From the NCBI RefSeq assembly GCF_027942865.1, contig NC_134524.1:6346536-6410535 (forward strand): a stretch of DNA of 64,000 nt. The letters are read 5' to 3'. Below are positions 58,400-64,000 of the stretch, in pieces (positions within the stretch are counted from its first letter, which is position 1; each line of letters opens with the position of its first letter). Source of the stretch: Odontesthes bonariensis (lineage: Eukaryota; Chordata; Actinopteri; Atheriniformes; Atherinopsidae). The notes beneath the pieces were generated by a model that worked only from the letters and a program-made list of their open reading frames with translations, did not search any database and was not told the origin of the DNA. The position numbers and the translations under genes are program-made.

Positions 58400-59151
58400 C
58401 TAAAATCCACAAAGAGCTTCTAGATTATTCATTTATGGTGGCATAAAACAGTTTAATCATTTAATTTATATGAATTGTTCCATAATTAGTCATTAGATTA
58501 TATCTTATATTAATTTTTTAAGCTTTAAATTTAATCTTATTTACTTTTTCTTGATGTTGAATAACATATAATTCTTATTATTGTCGTTTTTTTCGTACTT
58601 TTCTACTTTTAGACGTGATAACGTTAATTTTTGGGGGATTTTTATTTTTTAAAACCGAATTTCTTATATTAATTTGACTCTTTTGGTAACTGAAAGCAGT
58701 TTTAACGTAAATATACAAAAAAGTTGCAACTATGAAGCTGTTTTTCACACATGCAGCTAAAGAAATTGGAACAAATGATGTGTCTCTGTGACAGGCTGCT
58801 GGGAACAAAGTGCCCAAAGATCCAGTTTAAAATGGCTTCTTTGCTTAGTTGTCTGTTCTGTGTGGACACAACACTGGTTCATCCCTTGAGTTAGGAGCCT
58901 TTTTCCTGCCTGAATGGTTCATAGGTCAGAGTTAAGTGGCTTAACAAAGAAAAAACACATTCCTCTATAGATGCTCAGGTACAAGGACTGGACTGAAGAG
59001 GGAAAAAGCAGAAAATGTCCAAAGAAAAACTTTAAAGGAGAACTATTGACCAAAATTACAAAGAAATTAGAGCTGGATCAAGACTTTTATACAATAAAGT
59101 ACATTTAAACAAAACTATAATACTATAAATGTGGCTTAATTCAATATTCTA
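58400..59151. other. Spacer between two Tc1 fragments
   Basis: AT-rich sequence. The block TTTTTCACACATGCAGCTAA with AAGAAATTGGAACAA recurs near 58741, as at 58354 and 59360, so the terminal part is present three times. No gene. Confidence 0.45.
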
Positions 59152-59560
59152 ACAGATCCTGTTCATCTGCTGTAGATAGTTCTTTAGGCCTGACACTTCT
59201 TCTTTTGTCCTCCACTTGTCCAGTTTCCTCAAATGTTTTAAGGACACACTGCACACCATGCTGAGATATGCCAAGTTTTCAGCTAACAGCTCTTTGGGAA
59301 TCACCTTGTTGCTGCAGAAATCCTGTTTTCTGTCTGTCAGACTGTGTTATCTTTGCTGTTTTTCACACATGCAACTAAAGAAATGGGAACAAGATACAAA
59401 TCTTTGCAATAGGCTGCTGCTAACAAAGTGCCTAAAGATACAATTTAAAATGTGTCGACATAAAACAGGCTTACGAGTTACAACAAAACGAGCACTGGAC
59501 TGAAAATAAGTGGAAAAAAAAGCAGCCAAACGTCCAAAGAAACCCTCAGAAAGTTTGAAA
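59152..59560 (-). pseudogene. Tc1-like transposase N-terminal fragment 2
   Basis: The sequence from CAGATCCTGTTCATCTGCTG (59154) to GAAATGGGAACAA is a near copy of 58145-58384, differing by a 3-base deletion (CTT, in CTTCTTCTTTTG). The same HTH and linker coding sense is on the minus strand, truncated. Confidence 0.6.
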
Positions 59561-59639
59561 AACTCACCTCAACAGCACCTTGAATTATTACAAGAATCAA
59601 TTAGATTAGAATGAAATCGGGAAAAAAATGAGGGGTGGT

Positions 59640-60599
59640 TTAATAATTTCTGCTGTTAGATAAATTAGATAAATAAATCATGCCCTGTGCCTTCTTCCAT
59701 GCAACATTGTAGAGACCAAACTGTGCTCTAAGGCAGAACTGTTTGTACTTCTGTCTGAGGAGACCTCCAGCATCCAGTATAAATCCAGGTTTTCCACAGA
59801 CTGTGCAGCATGCATTAATCCCGCTTTTCTTACCCAACTTCTGAAGCTCAACCCAGGAGCAAGTTCAGTTCTAAACCAATGCAGTGCCTGTGACGCAGCA
59901 TATGTAGTGATGATAAGTGTTCAGTGGTCTTGGCCCCTTTAAGGGGCCCGAAATGTCTGATGACGTTTTGTGTTTGGGTTTTTTTCGTCAGCCTTATTGA
60001 ACGAGTTTTTATCTGTTCTGGAGCTTGAATAAACAGCGGGTGTCAAACGCCATATTCTTTGGAAAAATCACACCTTTTCTGGTCTTTTAGATTTCCCACA
60101 CCAAGCTACAGTATAAAGCTGCCCTTCAAAGGTACAAGAACAACCCAAAGACGTCCCTCTTTAAGGCCCGAAACACAAAGAACAGTAACACACGCTCACC
60201 TACACAAACATAAATACAGTATTTGCGTACAGGTACACAGTCGGTGTACACAAGCAGAACGATATGTGCTCATAAAAGCAGTTGTTGTCAATAAAAGCAA
60301 TGTGTGGTTAGGCAGGACACGGATGCGGACTCAGGTGGAAGACAAGAAGCTGGGTTTATTGGCAAGACACAAAGTTAAACAAAAGGCGTGTTTCATGAGC
60401 GTCTGAGCCGGATGAGAAAAACAAACTGGAACAAAAACATGACTAAGGATAAACAAAGCAAGGAACATTACTTGGGAAAAACATGAATAACAATTAACTT
60501 TACGAGAAACGTAGCGTGGCATGAAGGGATGAAAATCAAGTAAGGATATCACAAAAGGACAGGGGAGACTGGAAACTAAATAGGGAACTGGGAGTGATT
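59640..60599. other. Gene-free stretch, partly repeat
   Basis: From about 60300 the sequence is AC-rich and resumes after the element at 61522 (GACAATAAAAAACAGGTGAC to about 61710), so one repeat was split by the insertion. Its family was not identified. A minus-strand frame at 59640-59837 has no known motif. Confidence 0.35.
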
Positions 60600-61521
60600 G
60601 GCTGTGTTCGAAACCGCCTACTTCTCCCACTACTCCTACTAACTTTAACTTTTTTTAAGTTCCCAGATGCATACTAGATTCTCTGAAATGTTGGGTATGC
60701 ATCATGAGGTTACTACTCATACTCAAACTACCCAAGATGTGTGGGAGAAGGATGTCATGACATTCTCATGACTTCTGGCCTAGTTACATCGTGTGCCTTG
60801 CTGACTGGTTCAGATGAATATTGTTGATAGTTAGAAGAGTTGTTTAACATTAGGCACCTCCAGAGAGTGCCACGTACGCTTGTTTTGATAAGGACCAGCA
60901 TAAAGAGAGATCACAGAAGGAAGACGGCAGACATTTTGTACATTCTGTATGCATATTTGCTGTGACAGTTTGTTCAATAAACTCCCCAATGGACGGCTGA
61001 CCAACGCGTGATTCGACTCATTTTCTCCACAACAGATGCAACATAACGTGACGTCGCCGATCGTCATTTCCTGTCAAAACGGCAGTTTCAAGCTAGCTAC
61101 AACGAGGGTAGGTTCACTTCCTGTTTTCAAAACAAAAGCACCAATTGTATCGTAATGGCTTTCCCTATGATAAAAGGCAACGGGTGTTTTATTTTGTGAA
61201 AATAACCGGAAATGCGTTGCTCACTACGGCTAGCTTTAGTAGCTCTGAATTCATGGGAACAGAATTGTAAATAGCCGGTATTTTGTCAGGTTTTCAACAC
61301 GTTGGGGATCTAAACGACTACTTTCTCGCCTGAAAATGTTTCAAATGTTGCTAAAGTTTACAGAGTTTAGAGCTTAAGCGAAATCAGCTTCAGGCCGGCT
61401 GATTTCGGCTCGGGCAGGAGCGAATTGCATTGTGGTTAAACGCTCTGCATACTGTCTGATCGAGCAGTATGCAGTATGGAAGTTAGTATGTAGTATGTAG
61501 TAGGCGGTTTCGAACACAGCC
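60600..61521. mobile_element. GGCTGTGTTCGAAACCGC-terminus element, copy 3, carrying a solo LTR
   Basis: The termini GGCTGTGTTCGAAACCGCC and GGCGGTTTCGAACACAGCC are intact. The interior aligns with the left part of copy 2 and the whole of copy 1. Near the right end are only a few AGTATG words (61469-61500). Without the inserted LTR it would be about 620 bp, like copy 1. Flanks ATT and GTT are not a clean duplication. Confidence 0.8.
60740..61034 (+). mobile_element. Solo LTR (295 bp) with 4-bp target duplication GATG
   Basis: It begins TGTGGGAG and ends CCACAACA (TG...CA). GATG flanks both sides (60736-60739 and 61035-61038), and the other two copies of the host element read through CAAGATGCAACGTAAC without it. 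It contains AATAAA at about 60976-60981. A 4-bp duplication suits an endogenous-retrovirus or Gypsy-type LTR. No internal coding region. Confidence 0.75.
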
Positions 61522-62231
61522 GTTGTGAATGAGTGTGCAGCTGGTGACAATAAAAAACAGGTGACATGAGTGAAGCTAATGAACTGAGTGAGGGAAAAAA
61601 CAATGGCAAAACCTAACTAAACATGAACTCAAAAACCAAGACATGAAACAACCTAAAACATGATAAAACACAAAACTAAAAACATGGGGAAAATCCCATG
61701 GGAGTGACAGTTGTAACATGCACATAATCCCAACTATTCGCACACATTCTTCCTGTCAGAAGCAGCTCTTGTTTCTCTGAGAGCAGGGTTTGTCTGACAT
61801 GCTCAAACAGCGTGTGAAATCTGATTACAGTCTTACACGGCTTCGCTCAGCTGTCGCCGTTACTGCCGCCTCACCTGCGCTGTCTGGCTGCCCTCCTCCC
61901 CATCTTCCTTTCCCCCTCTGTGGGTCTGTGTCATGGCGCTCCTCTCTGGCTCACTGCTTACATGGACTCTGGTAAAGCCGAAGGGTCACTTCTGAGTGTA
62001 TATTTTCACATTTCCAGTAAAAGCTGCTCTCATTCACATATTTTTCTGTTTCTTTTGTCAGACGGCTGCTCGGGACTGTCGCTCAGCTCTAATAAAATCC
62101 TGATTTTAGCATCTTCTCGCAGCACGTGATCTCCCACAGAGACCGTAAGAAGCATCAGAACGTCTGCAGCCTTTAACGATGCTGTTGCGTCAACATCGTA
62201 CTGCGACAAGGACAGAGTTGCATAGCTCGAC
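61522..62231. other. Gene-free stretch
   Basis: The first 190 bp continue the repeat split by the element above. The rest has no recognised feature. A segment near 62080-62165 resembles 47312-47460. Confidence 0.4.
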
Positions 62232-62235
62232 TTAA

Positions 62236-62366
62236 AGGGATAGGTCGCCTCTTTTGACATGAAGCTGACGTCCCATACTAGCAATATCATTTATGAACAT
62301 TTTCTTACCCCCTGCTGCGTTCTGTGAGCCGAGTTCCAGCCTTGTTTTGGCGTTGATGAAAATAGT
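62236..62366 (+). mobile_element. Left-end fragment of the AGGGATAGTTC TTAA family
   Basis: TTAA (62232-62235) is followed by AGGGATAGGTCGCCTCTTTT and about 130 bp of the left arm, then breaks to LINE sequence near GATGAAAATAGTC, close to where the fragment at 42790 breaks. Confidence 0.7.
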
Positions 62367-62371
62367 CAGGT

Positions 62372-63215
62372 TGAATACTGATTCTGGTAATGTTTCAGTC
62401 CTGGTTCTGTTGGACCTCAGTGCTGCGTTTGATACTGTAGATCACAGAATCCTGTTGCACAGGCTGGAAAACTGGGTTGGACTTTCTGGAGCGGTCCTTA
62501 ACTGGTTCAGGTCCTACTTAGAAGGCCGGAGTTATTTTGTTACAATTGGCAGCTATGAATCTGAGCGAGTGGCCATGACTTGTGGAGTCCCCCAGGGGTC
62601 AATTCTTGGACCTCTTCTGTTTAACTTGTATATGCTCCCTTTGGGTCAGATATTGCAGAATTTTAACATCAATTATCACAGTTATGCAGACGATACACAA
62701 CTTTATGTGTCTCTGTCACCGGACGACTGCAGCCAGCAGATACACTGGAAAAAATCTAAATCTTACCAAGTATATTTGTCTCATTGAGTATCTCATTACA
62801 CTTGATATAAGACACAACTGCCTAACAAGTACCATTTCAGCCAGATATAGGGACTTGTTTTAATACAATACATCTTGGATATCTTGTTAAGTGAAAAAGT
62901 CTTGAAAACAAATTGTTCTGAGCCATATTTCACATGAAACAAGCTTTTTTTTTTCATTTGAAGAGGTTTTTAAGCTAATTTCAAGATCACTTTTAACTCA
63001 AAAGTCCTAAATATCACATCTTATTTCAAGAAATCTTGACAAGCCGATTTTCACTAGTTCCATTTTTTGCTTATTTCAAGCAAAAACGTCTCGTATTGTT
63101 GTTTTTTCACTTATTTTTGGAGGGGCATTTTTTCCAGTGTGTACTGTGTCAGTGTCTGGAGGAAGTAAACACCTGGATGAGAGAGAATTTTCTACAATTA
63201 CATTTTCTACATTTT
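62372..63215 (+). pseudogene. LINE reverse-transcriptase fragment interrupted by a short element
   Basis: The frame reads VLVLLDLSAAFDTVDH (RT motif A), GVPQGSILGPLLF (motif B) and YHSYADDTQLYVSLS (motif C with the catalytic ADD) and stops inside the inserted element (62743-63139). After it the frame resumes as QCLEEVNTWMRENFLQL (about 63148-63199). Palm motifs are intact but both ends are missing, so it is a dead L2/Rex-type fragment. A fused upstream ATG comes from the TTAA fragment and is not a real start. Confidence 0.75.
62743..63139 (+). mobile_element. CACTGGAAAAAAT-terminus element, copy F, inside a LINE RT
   Basis: Ends are intact (CACTGGAAAAAATC and TTTTTTCCAGTG). Flanks are TA (62741-62742) and TG (63140-63141), differing by one base. 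Length is 397 bp. LINE coding sequence continues on both sides. Confidence 0.8.
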
Positions 63216-63219
63216 CTAA

Positions 63220-64000
63220 GCAGCGCGAGCCTGGAACAGCTATTTTTCTCCCTTTTTTGCCTCCTCTGAATGATCTTTTTTGTCCTCCCCTCTTCTCCTC
63301 GGTCCATTTTCTCTCTCTCTGCATCCGAGTTTTGCCGCAGGCATTGTGCCATCTGCTATTGACATTTTTAGAATGAGGGAAAACTTGTGAGAACAGCGTG
63401 TTTACTGGTCCATTGTGGTCCACGATTAAGAATTCAGTTCTCCGCTCAGGGTGGCCAGCGATGTGGGGGCATCACCCCAAACAAAAGAAGGACTTAAACT
63501 GGAAATAATCTGGAATTTGGATTTTTATCTTCACCAATCTGTTCAGCTGTGGCAGCTGGAGATGACAGCACGACTCTCCCAGTGTCGGTCCTCTGCATCT
63601 TTGATCCTTCAGAGTCACTACGCTGGATCTCACACATTATTTTAGACTCTTTATCACTGCCAGGTTGCAGGTATTTAGAGAGGACTGCAGCACATGTAAA
63701 ACCTTCCTGTGTTTCCAGAGGGAGCCTTAAAATCCTATTAATTGCCTCAGGTGATGCCGGCTTGAGTCAGGATGAGTATTTGAGCTTATCAGGCCTCTGT
63801 GGGCCGGTCCTCATCACTGTTTAAAGCTCATGACTTCAGGTCACTGGTGACTAACAGTAAAACACACAAGTGATCTGAGTGAATCACCAACTCAGGCCAC
63901 ATTACACTTGTGTGCATGCTGATAAATGCGTACTGGACCTTTTTTAAGTTGTAAAATATATCTGATGTTCTACTGCATTCGGTTTTGAAATGAAAAAACA
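63220..64000. other. Gene-free end of the window
   Basis: C/T-rich text (63240-63330) and unremarkable sequence. No exon or element ends recognised. The overlapping frames on both strands lack motifs. Confidence 0.4.

Noticed and set aside
59640..59837. Minus-strand 65-codon frame with CTVCGKPG
   Set aside because: One Cys pair is not enough for a zinc finger call. No second pair, no neighbours, no family recognised.
62293..62371. ATG and 27 codons fused to the LINE RT frame
   Set aside because: This part is the TTAA-family left arm (also open at 14913 and 46553 in other orientations), joined by chance to LINE sequence.
1..64000. tRNA, rRNA or other structured RNA genes
   Set aside because: Apart from SINE-like text near 46262 I found no cloverleaf or conserved RNA gene by eye. 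A covariance-model scan would be needed to exclude small ones.

Overview
The window is vertebrate, almost certainly teleost, genomic DNA. It has intron-split genes with GT-AG junctions, a vertebrate RNA-binding-protein gene beside a copper-chaperone gene, and dense fish-type repeats (hAT, Tc1/mariner-like, TTAA-flanked palindromic elements, LINE reverse-transcriptase pieces and tails, a solo LTR, satellites). I cannot name the species.

Genes occupy the first 19 kb. On the minus strand, ccs (copper chaperone for superoxide dismutase; eight coding exons, 18297 down to 12048, 307 codons, intact) lies upstream of rbm14 (two RRMs, a CCHC zinc knuckle and an Ala/Tyr-rich tail; three coding exons, 6055 down to 3244, 564 codons, intact, with a non-coding first exon near 7927-8070). 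Same-strand CCS followed by RBM14 matches my memory of human 11q13, so this looks like conserved synteny. A plus-strand CpG-rich promoter and first exon ending in a clean donor at 48846 probably starts a third, long-intron gene, which I cannot identify.

The rest, about 19-48 kb and 49-64 kb, is layered mobile-element debris. Highlights: (1) a 4.1-kb element with GGCTGTGTTCGAAACCGC termini (27781-31886) whose subterminal AGTATG words have expanded into a 3.65-kb satellite; two unexpanded relatives (4968-5588 and 60600-61521) show the ancestral state. (2) Six copies of a short element with CACTGGAAAAAAT termini, five with matched but varying 2-bp flanks. (3) hAT elements with 8-bp target duplications, some nested. 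(4) Two copies of a hAT-like element carrying the same 32-bp tandem array, one with a BED-finger exon. (5) Several TTAA-flanked palindromic elements, one inside ccs intron 4, and a duplicated locus that shows an empty TTAA site. (6) A 0.4-kb inverted copy of ccs intron 2 downstream of ccs, abutting transposon ends.

All calls come from reading the sequence. Families of non-coding repeats are named from remembered terminal or protein motifs and would need a repeat-library search. No bacterial, plasmid or viral genome features were seen beyond one solo LTR.
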